Below, in pieces: positions 11,590 through 51,120 of a stretch of 64,000 nucleotides of DNA. The notes under the pieces are model-generated. The model saw only the letters and a list, made by a program, of their open reading frames with translations, had not been told where the DNA came from and did not search any database. Position numbers and translations under genes: made by a program. The stretch's first letter is position 1. Each line of letters begins with the position of its first letter. Origin of the DNA: Hoplostethus atlanticus (lineage: Eukaryota > Chordata > Actinopteri > Trachichthyiformes > Trachichthyidae); contig JAXDDX010000052.1 of NCBI GenBank assembly GCA_034670405.1, positions 868,001-932,000 on the forward strand, in the 5' to 3' direction.

Positions 11590-12432
11590 ATTGTCTTATG
11601 TTATGAGTAAGGGGCATGTGTGGCTGCTATCATAGACACTAACTAGCCCATACACTCACTTCTGATTGAAAACAACTAGTTCATGCCCATTCTCTACAGG
11701 TTGTTGAAAGGATTCTAGCAAATTGCTAACTAAATTAGAACTACACGAGGTAGGTTTAGGGAATGTGGGTGCACCAAAAAAATTTACTTTACCACAAAAT
11801 AACTCCTGGAATTCACCACAACAAATTGATATCTAACAGCCTAAATCACAAAGTGGAGCTGCAAGAGGTTAGCCCAAATGAAATTCTGATGTTGTGTATG
11901 GTCACTTCTCCGCCCACTGGAGATGAACTACTGTGTTGAGTACGCTACAAGAGCACAATGCATTATTCTTAAAAGTAACAACAGTGTGATCTGTGATCAT
12001 CTTTGATAGTCAATATGTTTGGCTATGCTTTAAGTCACAGTAATATTAGAAATAAAATGTAATGTGATCATTTATTGCCCAGCCCCCAAATGTCATTAGG
12101 AGGTTTTCCAGACTGTTTTTAGGTTCCTCTGGTCAGGGAAAAACCTCCATGATATCAGGAGGTGGATAATGACTGGCCGATACCTGACATTTTGGCCCAT
12201 ATACCAGCAAACCCATATAGGCCCCAACTGAACCCAGGTCCTCCAGCTGAGGTTGAAAGACAGTCACTAGGCCTCCCTTCAAACCCAGTGGCATCAAATC
12301 ACAAATTGTAGCATGGTTAGCATGACATATTTCTATGAAAAATGTAAGTTAACTATTTTTTATCTTTAGATTATTGTTGGCAGGTACATTTATTTTGTTT
12401 ACTTGCCCTTGGCAGATGAGAGAATAGTAACA

Positions 12433-13047
12433 CAGGGCTCGACAGTAACGGTTGCCCTCGGCAACCAGAATGAGTCAATTGCCAACCGTTTCGTGGCCTC
12501 TGGTTGCCACCTTTAGCAAACAACTGTTCATTATTTTTTAATATATAACAAATAAAAACCTACAAAACTGGAAAATCTAATTTCAATAAAAGTCAACATT
12601 TTATTTGGTTGCCTCCGTAAAGTTACTACTGCACTAACGTTCGTACGCAACACGATATTTCAGCCGTTGTGCGGCCACTTTCCACACACTCGCGCAGCCA
12701 GCCTGTTGCAATGCCGAAACAAATGAAATAGTTTGACTGTGGAGTAAAAAAAGTTGCATGAACAGGCACAGCCATACAAGGAGCGATGGATACCGCCATT
12801 CAGAAGATGAACGCCGCAAATCGGACAATCCTGATCAAACTTTTCAACACAGTTTACTACGTTCTCAAAAGCGAAGACCTCTTTACCTCGTCTGCTGGAT
12901 CTCCAAATCAAGAACGGCTCTGATCTGACGCAATTGACAAGCTACAAATCTGATCATGCAGAAGGTATCTATTTGAATTTACTAAATGAATAACCTTTAA
13001 TAAATAAATGTGCGATCTTAATTTTGTAACGTTAGTGTACTGTTAAG

Positions 13048-13084
<37 letters not shown>

Positions 13085-13460
13085 ACTTTTAAACAGTAAT
13101 TTATTGTGTAGGATTCATTTTTACACTGTTTCATATCTGATTTCTGCAGGCTGACTCCATACTTTATGGAACACATCCGGCAATCAACTGTCACCTGCAT
13201 AAGTTAAAACTCTTACAGTTTCAATTGCTGTAAAGTAACTGTTAAAACAAAGACAAAAGTGTTTATGTAATAAATGTTTTAAACATTCTTTATCTCATTG
13301 TTTCATTATTAAAATGTGTGGTATAGTTACATAAGATATTCATTGCACCAAATATAGGCCATTTAAAACAAGGCAACCATATTGTCCATTTTGGCAAACA
13401 AAAGCTTATGCCTGGTTGCCAAGCCTGGCAACCATTTTTAAAAGTTAGTGTCGAGCCCTG
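12433..13460. mobile_element. TIR DNA transposon (hAT-like), non-autonomous
   Basis: Ends are CAGGGCTCGACAGTAAC at 12433 and, read from the other strand at 13460, CAGGGCTCGACACTAAC. Subterminal GGTTGCC/GGCAACC blocks are present at both ends (about 12450-12510 and 13370-13436). TAACA flanks both ends (12428-12432 and 13461-13465), but a full 8-bp duplication expected for hAT is not visible. No transposase ORF is present. A (CT)n microsatellite at 13050-13082 lies inside. Confidence 0.7.
13050..13082. repeat. (CT)n microsatellite
   Basis: A pure CT dinucleotide run of about 33 bp lies inside the TIR element at 12433-13460. Confidence 0.95.
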
Positions 13461-14336
13461 TAACATGTTCAAAAACTAGTGGAGACACAGGAGTAGTTCA
13501 CACACACCACATGGCCCTGAGGAAAGCAAGCCACTGGCCAAAACCAAGAACCATTCCCTTTGAGATTTTAGTAAGAGAAGCTTCCTGGCATCTCACTGGT
13601 CCCATACAGGCTAGTGCAGTTGAAATGGGCTGAAGGCTGGCGACTACAGAGGGTTCAATCAGCTATCATTAGACAGCCCCATCTGGCCCAGTGTATTAAT
13701 GTAACATCAGCCCCAGGACAGACACACACACATGGGAAAAACCACAACAAACCACTTGTGGTGTTGTACGCCTAACCGGGAGCGCTGGTTTCTAATGGTG
13801 GTGCTCCCTAAGCACTCAACAGGAACACCATTACACCTAAGGCTGTCTAAGACCAGTCATGTAGTGCTAAATAAAAAAATGACGGTAAACTGTAACCTCC
13901 ACTCAGTGATTATTATAACAGACACAACTATCAATATAACAAAAAAATTCATTTATTTCATTCATTTATTTTTCCTCAAATGAACCTTTCTTCCTTAACT
14001 TACATCGGGTTTTAAATAAAAATCTATTCAAGGAGGACAAGAAGGAAAAGCTGAGAAACAGGAACTATCTGGAACACATCAAGGAATTATAAAATTAAAC
14101 AGTAGGGTCCACTATCTGTGGCTACTTTTACATGGGACTGTGCAGAACACAAAGATCAAAACCAATTTAGAATCAAACCATCAAGAACATCAAGGTCATT
14201 CATAAAAGACTGGATTTTGTTATGTAGATCAGATAGGTCAAAATGTGGGGTTCAGGGACCTCCAGGGGTCCTTAAGGGGGTTCCAAAGGGTCCCCAGCAA
14301 CATGAGGAATAGTTTAATGTCACTATAATTCACTCT

Positions 14337-14337
<1 letters not shown>

Positions 14338-14390
<53 letters not shown>
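14338..14390. repeat. (ACT)n microsatellite
   Basis: A nearly perfect ACT trinucleotide tract of about 53 bp. Its reverse frame gives a spurious poly-valine ORF. Confidence 0.95.
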
Positions 14391-16968
14391 CTCCCTATGT
14401 ACAGTGTAGACATTTCTACAGTTCAATACTAAACAACTAAAATCTTCCCATATGGGTCCCTGGGGCTAAATCTGATCAAATTGGCATCTGTGGTCCAGTG
14501 TGGGTTTATTTGGAGGACCATGACATTAAAATGTTGAGGAGCCCTCACATAGACGCATTCACTTCCATATCAAACAGTGGCTGACACGGCGCACACCGAA
14601 TTTACAACAATCGCCTTCAACAAGGTTAGAACAGAAGTTATCTGGCTCCTCTGAAAACAACCCAACAGATCAGAGGCTCTCCTTCCCTGTCAGACCTGTG
14701 CGAGTCGCTGCTTTAATAGACCTGAAAGTCAAGAATCAGGCTGTGACCTTGGAGGGTTAGATAACGGAGGGGTCAGGCTGTATTTACATGTTACAAACCA
14801 TACAGCACGCTGAGGACAGGCAACCTAAGCAGCTTATTACACGAGGAATACAGAGCCACCTCTGCACGCCTTTCATATCAGGAACACACTTTCTTTCTCC
14901 ACCCTGTTAAAGCAAGCCAGGGCTACTGCCGCTACATGCTGCTGCTCCATTCAAAAACCTGACAATTTTGGCTGCCTTGCTTATTGGCAAACGTCCACAA
15001 CACCTAAAACAGAAATTAAGACCTTTTGCCAATAATAGGAACTGCTGGTAAATTCGGCATATAGATAATACACCAAACAGCACTTTAATTCAATAAACGT
15101 TTAGAATTAAATAAACGCTGCCTGGTCTATTGCGTCTACGCCGAATTGATGAGTAGCAGCTATAATTTCAGAAAATGCCTTGAGTCACATTATGAGGCGT
15201 ATACGTTTTCCCATACGCAAGGCAACATTACACTGCCTGATGTTTGAATGGAGTTTGGAGGCGCGTTGTCTTGAGATAGAACGGGACGTATCGGAGCTAC
15301 GATGTAACACGACGAATAGCATTAATCCTCCACCAGAGAGAGAAATGAGCCAAACGAAACTGATACTAGCAGTTTGTCGTGTCGTGATATGTCACTGCCG
15401 ACAAGTTGCACTGGACTGTCAGATGTAGCATAGGGCCGTAATGCTCCAACTTTCACAGACGTCTTAATGCTACACTATGGAGGGCTACGTGCTAAGAATA
15501 TCTACAATGGACTACGTGTACCTCACAAATAATAACCCCACAACTTAGGTTATCTCATGCAGCGTAATACTGGATGTAAGATCATGTACGATTGTTCCGT
15601 TTCAAAATAAGAGACAGCATGACCGGTCCATGAAACTAGCTAGCTGTGACCTAGCGCGAGAGAACGTCCAGCCAAACTCAATTCAAATTCACTTCATACA
15701 ACATAACTCCATGCATTTTCATTCACAGGAGACACGATTATACACGGCATGCATCCAATACAAGCAGCACGTATGCCAATAAATAGTCAACATTTGAAAC
15801 GGTTCTCCTGTTGTTTCCAGAGTCGTCTCCCCCTCAACAATACAACGTGGTGGGAGGTAGCGAGCAATGGGACCAAACACTGAAGACCGAGACTTTATTT
15901 AAATAAGTAATGCTAGGTGGATCCCTTATATGCCGAATTTACCAGAAGACCCTTATGATGAGTAGACGAACTTAAGCCATGTTCCTCAATGTATATACCT
16001 TTGCCGGTAATCAAGAAAGCAATGAATTGACAGATTTTTGAATGGATTTGGGTTTCTCTTTCTCTCGTACAGAATCCCGTATCGGGGCTAGCTGTGACCT
16101 ACACTGTTGGAAATAAAGCATGGTTGGTAGGCCGCAGTGCAGGAGTCAATCTATGAAGTTAGCCGGCTAGCCCAACACCTTAGTTACAATGATAATTAAA
16201 ACGGCTAAGAGAATGCCAATGAAATGCATCTGCATGCAGCTGATCCCACTTTCCACCCGTTACATTATTTGTGATCGGAAGCCCGTGGCCGTAGGTTATC
16301 TAAATCATTTAAGCCTCTTGTGTTTAAGGCCATCTTAGAGTTTCAACTCACCGACTGGCGATCACTGGGGCACAATACAAAAAGCACTGCGTCGCAGAGC
16401 TCGAAACGGAGCAAAATTGCACCGGAGAGCATGTGTCCGAATGTCGCAGAGCTAAAGGACATTTTAAGTCAAAGTGTAATTCTGCCCTGCAACCTGGGCC
16501 GCAGACCTTCACATTAGCTTGTTAGCTGGCATGACGAAGAGGACACATTGCTGCTCTCTCGCTGACAACCTATGGTAGTTTGTCTCAATTCAAGTCTGAC
16601 ACAACAATCTCTTGCTAATAAAGAGACCCAAGAACGAAGTAATTTACTAGTGTTCTGTTATACAAAGGGTACAGCCGCTAGCTAGCTGAAACAGCTAGCG
16701 ATTTGTCTCAGTAAATGATGTACAGTCTACTGGTTCAATGACATTAGATTATTACACTCAAGTGGTGACATTTAATTGCAGCCAACTTGGCATTAAGTGA
16801 AAATGTCTTTGAATGCGCATTAGTATCAGTGTCTTGCAGCCTTGTGAGTGGCTATGAACTAAGTCATGCTGTCTCAATACGGTGCAGATAGTAGCTACGG
16901 GTTAGCATGGTCTTTTCTCTTGTTGCTAAATTCACTCACTCCTTTCCAGAGCTCCGAGGCTACTTACA

Positions 16969-17118
16969 GTATTTCAGGGTCCTCAGCGCCGCCACGGTGA
17001 GAGGAAACACTGTTATAATGTCAGCTTTTCTAACGTGTCCCCTACGGAAAGTCTATCTCTCTTTCCCACGTGTTGACCGACCAGACTCTAAAAACAGTTT
17101 CAACAGCTGATCAAACAT
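16969..17118 (-). promoter_or_regulatory. akap1: probable akap1 untranslated first exon and promoter
   Basis: On the minus strand a good donor (aatact/gtaagt) ends an exon-like segment at 16969. Just upstream in transcript direction are two TCTCGCG elements: a perfect TCTCGCGA at 17118-17125 and TCTCGCGG on the other strand at 17159-17166. TCTCGCGAGA-type elements mark many TATA-less housekeeping promoters. The segment is also richer in CpG than its surroundings. Its orientation and position fit a noncoding first exon spliced to the acceptor at 6654-6655, and a 5' noncoding exon is usual for akap1. The 5' end shown is a guess. This is inference from motif and context, with no transcript evidence. 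Confidence 0.45.
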
Positions 17119-17942
17119 CGCGAGACCCACACACCAGGGTGATTCCAGTCATGTGTAGTCTCGCGGGAACTCATTTGAGGACGCAGTAAAGGTTTAGGCT
17201 GTAAATACCTAATTCGTTCTTGTAAACGAGTTCTTGTTTTTTTTTAAAATTATTTATGGAATAGAGTTGACCCATACATTTAGGTTGATATAAATTTAGG
17301 AAAGTGCAATTTGGCTTTAAAAGTGTACCAATGAAGGCTTGACTAAACACAATTTAAAAAGCCTTTAGACATTTCTTGTGGTAAAGAGGCTTTTGAATTA
17401 AAACGTTTATTTCTATAGCCCTTCATCAGGAACAAGCCTCAAACAACTTTACAGACCTAACTAAGTCGGGCTGATAGACAATCTAATTATGACACACAAT
17501 TGATGCAGAATGTAAATAGTATAATGCTGAAATACAAGGATGCATCACCAAATTGGAACGAACAGCCAATAAAGAGGCTGTTCCGGTTTTAATCAGCTCT
17601 TCATCTTGCTGCAAGGAGGATCTTCTGTTTCATTTCACATAGAAGGCACTCTGCATCTTGTGGATGGATCAATAGCCTAAAATTAATGGCAGGGTGATTT
17701 TGTTTTTCAACTGTGAATTACTGCCTGGCTAGCATACTATAGCTTTAAAAAAAATCTATGTATTAAATTAGATTTTACTGATAAACACCCCTAAAGAACA
17801 GTATGTAAACTTAATTTGACAAGTGATGCAGGAAAAACAAAATCTTTTTCACAGTCATTAAGTTAAGGTGAGGTCTTCCTTCTTGAAATACCCTCCAGGT
17901 ATGCAAAGGACACGGGTTCAAACACAGTGGAGAGCAAAACAT

Positions 17943-17948
17943 TTTATT
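17943..17948 (-). promoter_or_regulatory. nf1: candidate nf1 polyadenylation signal
   Basis: The minus strand reads gtaataaaatgttttg, a canonical AATAAA followed within about 25 bases by a T/GT-rich stretch (ctccactgtgtttg). It is the most distal clear signal before the probable akap1 promoter. A proximal cluster of AATAAA on the same strand at 18750-18785 is an alternative site. Confidence 0.45.
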
Positions 17949-20394
17949 ACTAACACTGGAATAGTTCAATTTGTATATTATTATACAGAAACTAACTGCT
18001 TTACAAAAACAAAATGATACAATATCACATGTATGTACAGTGTAGTAAATATACCATCTCAAATTGTACACAAAATATTTACAATTGTCACACATACTGC
18101 ATTAAAAACAAAACTCAGACCAATACTCTAGAGACATTAGATTTTGCATAACATCAAATAAAACATGCCACATTTGAGGTTTTTCATCTTTACAAACCCA
18201 TGACTGATTTAAATTAGTGCAAGTCAACCACTTGTTTAAGAGGTTATGGATACCTAATCCTTAATATTCTATTCACATACAAGTAAAACTAAAGCCTGGA
18301 AACTGTGGAGAACTGATATTATGATGTTAAGACAAGGAAATTTACCTTCAGATTGTTTCCTGCTTGGTGTTGCTTAACTGCAGAGCTTTGTAAAGATCCA
18401 TTAGAAGGTGAGATGATGCGAGTGAAGCGAACTGGGTTATACTAGGATACATTTCTGTGTATTATGACAAACATCTCATTCCGTGTACAGGGAAAGACAT
18501 GTTGCTTTAAAGGAGCGCTCTACCAGCCCTGACGTTTGGATCCCAACTCATTCTTTCCTTGACAGACATTAATACCTCAGATGATGTGACAAAATGTATT
18601 AAATGATTGAGATCTTTCATAGGCATTTTGTGCTGATCCATCCCATACTTCCCTCTGAACTAGGGCCAGTCAGTGTCACCCACATATGATAGGATGGAGG
18701 TTCCTCCCTGACCACAGCTACAGAAAAAGGCTGCAAAACCTGCGAGTAATTTATTTATTTATTAATTTGTTCGACAATGTTTATTGTACATTAAGTCTTC
18801 ACTTAAAGGCCTAATGTATCTCAGAGGTTCTACCATTGAATAGGTGGGGTGGGTCACTCGGTCTTAAACAACTACTAACCCTAAAAGAATTTCATTAGTC
18901 TGGTTTCACTGGAAAGTTGAAGTGCCCCATGATGGTCTAAATGCTGTTTCACAGGCTTTTCCACCCCGACAAGAATACAATTCTTGAATACTTGTCATTT
19001 TTGGCATGAAAAAAGTCAAATTAAATGTTAAAAATCGGTACAAAATATTGGCTATCAGACACTTTAAAAGAAGATTTCAGTATCTGCTTGCAAAAACCCA
19101 TAATGGTCGAACTTTTGTCTGAACTGTTGATTCACTGTTCTGTAAAGAGAAGACAAAAGAAAGTGACCTCTCTGATCCCCCAGGGCATTGTTTCTCAGAA
19201 GATGTGGTGAGCTTCTTCGGTTTTTAGACCACATTTCCAGACACATTAGAAGCTTATGGCAGTGATGAATCAGCACAAAATGGCTGCCACACATTTCAAC
19301 AACGGAAAACGGTGCAGGACAGTGTTTAGAGGGATCAACTATCAAGGGAACGATTACATTTGATGGCAAAAATTGTGCTACTGACTTTTAAACTATTAGT
19401 GTGAACAAAATATTTAATGGTTTGGTCTTGATTCCCTTAATGTAGTCAAAATAATCCCACTGGTGAAGTTGTGACAGTGCATCAATGACGGAGGGCAACA
19501 AGCATTTCTTATACCAGAGTAAAATAAAGTGAGGCCTCTCTGATTGATGTGAATTCAGCTTCTAGCTCTTAATAATCTCAGGGATTATACAGTGGTCAAA
19601 TATTTCATTCTTCCCTTTACATTGTTCCGTCGAAGACCTACAATTTAAAAAACACGAGGCTGAATTACAAAATACTGTTTCTAAGGCTGTCTCCTAAAAA
19701 TGTCTCCTCTTCGTTCCCTTTCGGCCGTAGCGTTCGGCAAAAAACAAAACAAAAGATCGTACATGCACGTTTGTTCACTGACTGAACTCAAGGGACATAA
19801 GGAAATAAAAACATCCCCTCACATTCGTTTCAAAATGACATCAATATGAGAAAGAAGTGGTGAACCGGTTCACAAACGTATGCTTTAAGTACGTGGTATC
19901 TATACTGTAAAATCTTCCAATACTTTAAAATGGTATTAAGAAATTATTTCAAAATTTATCAGGAGAGAAGTGGACAAAATGAAAAAAAAATGAAAAAAAT
20001 AAAAATAAAAATCAGTTGCACAACAATACTCAACTCTTTACAAAGACCATGCATAGATGTTAAGGCAGGATAGAAGTGTTTCACAGACCAAAGCAGGTTG
20101 AGTGGCGGATGGGAAACTGTTAGTGGAGTTGATCACAATCCCGTTCTATGCATGGTGTTGCATTTGTGAATGAAGTGATCCGATTGGTGGAAACATTCAC
20201 ACATAGATGCCATTTGTTGTGACAGATGATTAAAGACTGTTTGCCAAATGCCTCCGAAACACGTAGAAACCAAATTTTTAATTTTCCTTTCCCGTAGTGC
20301 AAGCTAGTCTTTGGTGCAGAGGTGAAGTTGTTCAAGGAAAAAAAACAAAAACCCTCAGATCCTCTAACACTGTTAGATCTCATCATTCTGAGAT

Positions 20395-20900
20395 GTTCAA
20401 TGCATTGCAGGAGTTGTTTGTAGTGAAGTTTTGCTTTTTTCCGTCTACTTAAGGTCAGGATTTCCTACGTTTCCCAGAAGGCCTTGCGACAATCCCCATA
20501 GAAGGGGTGTAAAGTTGTTGCCTTCAATCAAAATGGGCAAATAAATATAGCTGGCTAGACAACTAGTTTGTGAACATTGAGGGCGTGTCTTAGCGCGTTT
20601 AGCCACGCTGCTAATAAAAAAACAACACATCTCGTGGCTGCATTGCACTCTGGTCTATCTTCGCTACTGTCGGTGGAGAAATTTGTATCTCGGCCTCTTC
20701 TCCGATGGATTTCTCCCTGAATGATTGCCGAATGTCAGTCTAGAAAGAAGCTTTTAGTCTTTGATTCTGAGGGGCTGACACCAAAATCTGACATTTACCG
20801 TTAATGTTTTAGATCAATTAAAATTTTAACTCCATTGTAGCTGCACTGGAAATCTCTCACTGTCTACATTTGGCCAGTTATTCATGGGAATAAGAAAAAT
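20395..20900 (+). repeat. interspersed repeat family B, copy in the nf1 3' UTR region
   Basis: Colinear with 43.51-43.98 kb over almost its whole length. Shared blocks include cagtttgtgaacattg-type sequence, tttcccagaa, gcattgca, ggatttctccctg and tgattctgagg. No ORF or terminal repeats were identified, and its class is unknown. Confidence 0.7.
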
Positions 20901-21454
20901 ACACCTCCAAACAACATGAACGCAGGAATGCAAGGTACCTCGCTCATAGCTGTTTTTTTCAACAGTGTTCAAGTATGTTTGGGAGTAATTTTCCTTCCTT
21001 CCTTAATAAAACACCGTCGATTAAACATTAGAAAACGTATCCAAATATCACTTGGGTTGTGCATTTCATTCCAACTCAGACTGTCGGGGTGAAATGGAGG
21101 TGCCAAAGTATCATGGGATCAAACTTCACACAATCCAATGCCTCGCTCTTCAAATGGCCAATGGAGGTAATCAATAAATAAATTCTACATTAAAAAAAAA
21201 AAAGAAGAGTGAAACCTCAATGTGAATAGGCAACAAAAGAGTTGGCATCATATTGCACCAAGTTGACATACTGAATTTGGTTTTCCCTGTTAGGATGTAC
21301 AAATATAACTGGTGGTTGACCAAGGAGTTTAAGAGTTGAGGATTATTGCCTATTACACAATTTTCCTTGTCACTGTGTAAACAAATCAAAACGCTATGCA
21401 CTGAAAATACGATTCATACTAGAAAATCAACAAAAAAAATCAAACAAAACAAAA

Positions 21455-21491
21455 ACACACATACACACACTCGCGCACACACACACACAAA
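21455..21491. repeat. (CA)n-rich microsatellite
   Basis: Interrupted CA dinucleotide tract within the probable nf1 3' UTR. Confidence 0.85.
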
Positions 21492-22731
21492 ATGGTTTTA
21501 GCTATTTACAGGTTTTTGCGCCTTCCCCCCTAGTGTTTTGCAATCTTCATGTTCATACATTGAAAGTGTTTCAAAAAGAATAACATTTTTGGAAAGTGTT
21601 TCAAAAAGAATAATATTTTTTGTAGCACTATCTAGCTGTACAGGATAAATACTTTCAGGCAACAGGGTATATGGATGATTGTATATTTGACGATCATTGG
21701 ATGCCAGTTATGACACAGCTCTTTTGCAGCGTGTGACGCGTGGTGATGCGGACGGCACGCCACCCTAATTAGTACCTGTTCTTTGTCCCCAGCAAGGTTT
21801 CGCTTCTATTTTACAAATTATACACATTTAAAAACCCTGACGAAGGCACACCATGGAGAAAACGTCAACATCTAAATTATCACTAAGGACTAGTTATACA
21901 TAATCTTTCTATGTATAATATGTACATTAACAGGGGAGGAGTGAGTGAAAGTATGCAACCAAATCCGGATCGAAGATGGTCTCGGAGGTTCGGTCAGACA
22001 GGTCGGCTCCCTGCTGCCTTTTTTGTCGTTTGGTCCATCTTGCGCTGATAAGAGGAGATGCATTCAGGAGCCTGGTCATGAGGAAGGTTGAAGGGACTTC
22101 GCATCTTCATTTAGGATTTGACTATTTTCTACACCTCCCCTGTGTAAACGGCCCTCCGTCATATCAACGCCACGGTCCAGTTCTTCGTCGCTGTCCGAAA
22201 CTGAACCTTAATGTCATTCTCCAGCCGGTATTCACATGATCTCGAGAGTCTTGTTTCTAGGTGGCCCTCGAAAATAGTTTCCCGCGGGAAACCTCCCCGC
22301 CGCAGGCAACCCGAAGCGGCCACAAACGTCAGGTTTATCGTGTGTCGTCTATGTTCTATGTACAGCTTAAATATCAACTCCCAGAACAGAAACTCATGGT
22401 GGGTTCTAGTCACAAAAAGAGACAAAAGAAAATTATTTAAGCTTCTCATTCACCTTAGGCCATCTCAAAGCTAAAATTAAAGATTTAAAAAGAAAAAAAA
22501 AATCTCAACACAGAATCCAAGTTTGCCCTCACTTCTATCCCTCCTTTCTATTAAAGCAAAACAGGGAACAAAATCTGTCGTTCTCCTGCCGAAAGAACAA
22601 AGAAAAAGATGAAAGAAATAAAGAGTAAAAAAGTGAAGTAAAAAGTGTGCAGAGTGCAGCATGAGGCCTGGCTGGCGGGCCAGGAGGAGGAGGGGGGAGG
22701 GGTATGGGAGGGGGAGCTGTTCTCCAGTCGC

Positions 22732-49582
<26,851 letters not shown>

Positions 49583-49803
49583 TCATTAAATAATTGATAG
49601 TTTTTCATTCAATCATTCAAAGACACCAATTCTGACAAATTCTTGGCGTGCTTATTATTAAGGGAGTTTCTGAGAAACTAAATTGTACACAACATATGCA
49701 TACATTTCTTTCTTTGTCTTCCTTATCTTGTAAGGTCTTTAAGATCTGTGGCAGCAAAGCAGAGGCCCAAAATAGCCAGGCCAGAAAGAGCCCCAGAGAG
49801 GAG

Positions 49804-49813
49804 ACAGGAAGTG
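49804..49813 (+). promoter_or_regulatory. evi2a: ETS-type motif in the presumed evi2a 5' region
   Basis: ACAGGAAGTG, a strong match to ETS-family (FLI1/ERG/ETS1 type) sites. It lies about 650 bp 5' of the evi2a ATG and just before an exon-like segment with a donor near 49910 (aaa/gtaagg) or 49915 (aag/gtaggt). In mammals EVI2A is expressed in blood cells, where ETS factors act. A role here is inferred. Confidence 0.35.
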
Positions 49814-50451
49814 TGTTCGAACCACCTAGAGTGACTCCGGCTGCAGCAGGTGTCTCACTATCCCTCAACCAAGACCTCCATCATTCACTCTGCCAGGAAC
49901 CCAGCGTAAAGTAAGGTAGGTGTTGCTGATATCTGAACCGATTAAAAAATTCAAATATTGTAATAACTATCATATCTCAAAAAAAGTGGCAAAACTATTG
50001 GTATAATTAAGTTGCGTATTTCTGGCATTAACTGTGCAGTTTCATTTATGACAGTATGTGGCACTGAACCTCATTCTTCCGTTCCAGCACCTCCAACGAG
50101 GTTAGGAGCAAATGAGTACATTAATATTCAACTTGAGTAGCATAGTTGCAGGTTAAGGCTCATTAATTAATATCAAGTTCTGATGCACTGTGTGACAGTG
50201 AGAATAAGACTTATCTTGGTCAATTAACATGGAAATTAGGGAGGCACACAATTTTGATTAAAACTCCCCTCTGAGTTGGAATAAGATTAACCAATTCCAG
50301 CTTTCCCCACAGCAGACAATGAAGAAATTGATTAAACCATAAACACATTACAGCTACTAGATATATTTCATTACTTAACTCATAAAATCTCCAATGTTGC
50401 CAATTTGAATATAGCTTTCTTCTATTTCTTTTCTCTCCATTTCAGAACACA

Positions 50452-51120
50452 ATGGAAAACACCAGACCTTCTCTATGCTTGTTTCTCCTGCTCAACCAGT
50501 TGTCATTGTGTCCTACCATTGCAGACCAGGCCCTTGTAACAGTATATCAGCCTAACTCTTACAAAACAGAAGCTCAAAATGGCAACTCGACCCCTGTTGT
50601 AGAGTCTGACGTCATTACCACTGACCAGATAGACCCCTTTTCTGTTCCCAACAATGCCACGGGTGCCGATTGCCTGATTGACACCCAGATGGGGCTGATT
50701 GCTGTAGCCTCGGCAGGGGGGCTGATCATTTGCCTGCTGGTCTCCACCTTGGTATTGGCTTGCCAGGTATGCTACCTACAGCACCGGGCTCACGCACCCC
50801 GCTCCTCTCGCTCCAATGTGGACTTGGTGAGTGGAACAGGCTACTGGGGCACCGACCAGTCAAAGGTGGGAGGACTGGTTGGGCCATGCGACTCCAGTGT
50901 CATGCTTGAGGAGGTGAGGGCAGACAGAGAGATGGAGGAGGAGAACGGGAAGGCAATGATACGAGAGAGGGGGGAGAAGGTTGAGGTGGAGCTTGAAGAA
51001 GGTGCCAACGCTATGACATTTGATCCTGAAGAAATGGCCATGCAGATGCAGAGTTCAAGTTCCAGGGACTCCTGTCTGGATGTTCCCAGAGATCTGGAGG
51101 ACATGCCCCTAGTTGTCTGA
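50452..51120 (+). CDS. evi2a: EVI2A-like single-pass membrane protein, nested in an nf1 intron
   Basis: The 222-residue protein is encoded in one exon. The ATG sits 6 bp after a strong acceptor (tttctctccatttcag ending at 50445), so a noncoding 5' exon is expected upstream, as in mammalian EVI2A. Residues 1-24 form a signal peptide (PSLCLFLLLNQLSLCPTIA). The short ectodomain has N-glycosylation sequons at N45 and N68. Residues about 80-104 are the membrane span (GLIAVASAGGLIICLLVSTL). Just inside, VLACQVCYLQ and RSNVDLVSGTGYW...GLVGP align with the conserved juxtamembrane region of mammalian EVI2A (STVVLANKV..., RSNGDFLASGLW...). The cytoplasmic tail is acidic. Position, strand and order relative to nf1 exon 28 and evi2b match mammals. 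The molecular function of EVI2A is unknown. Possible poly(A) signals are ATTAAA at 51280 and AATAAA at 52714. Confidence 0.85.
   Translation: MENTRPSLCLFLLLNQLSLCPTIADQALVTVYQPNSYKTEAQNGNSTPVVESDVITTDQIDPFSVPNNATGADCLIDTQMGLIAVASAGGLIICLLVSTLVLACQVCYLQHRAHAPRSSRSNVDLVSGTGYWGTDQSKVGGLVGPCDSSVMLEEVRADREMEEENGKAMIRERGEKVEVELEEGANAMTFDPEEMAMQMQSSSSRDSCLDVPRDLEDMPLVV

Larger units (their letters stand above)
6654..16968 (-). other. akap1 intron 1, repeats and unclassified sequence
   Basis: About 10.3 kb without a recognisable conserved exon on either strand. Identified contents are a MITE copy (about 9.8-10.1 kb), a family-B repeat fragment (10.43-10.66 kb), a Harbinger element (10.72-11.59 kb), a TIR element (12.43-13.46 kb) and microsatellites at 13050 and 14338. 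The stretches 6.66-9.8, 11.6-12.4 and 14.4-16.9 kb show nothing I can name. Confidence 0.6.
17925..22731 (-). other. nf1: probable nf1 3' untranslated region
   Basis: No conserved coding sequence follows the nf1 stop codon (22732-22734) until the AATAAA near 17945, giving a possible 3' UTR of about 4.8 kb; human NF1 also has a very long 3' UTR. The stretch contains a family-B repeat (20.40-20.90 kb), a CA-rich microsatellite (21455-21491), an imperfect tandem duplication (21563-21622) and AT-rich elements. Its extent is inferred from poly(A) signals only. Confidence 0.5.

Noticed and set aside
13018-13200. Short ORF with an RE-dipeptide repeat
   Set aside because: Artefact of the (CT)n microsatellite inside a transposon.
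14238-14426. Short ORF with a long poly-valine run
   Set aside because: Artefact of the (ACT)n microsatellite.
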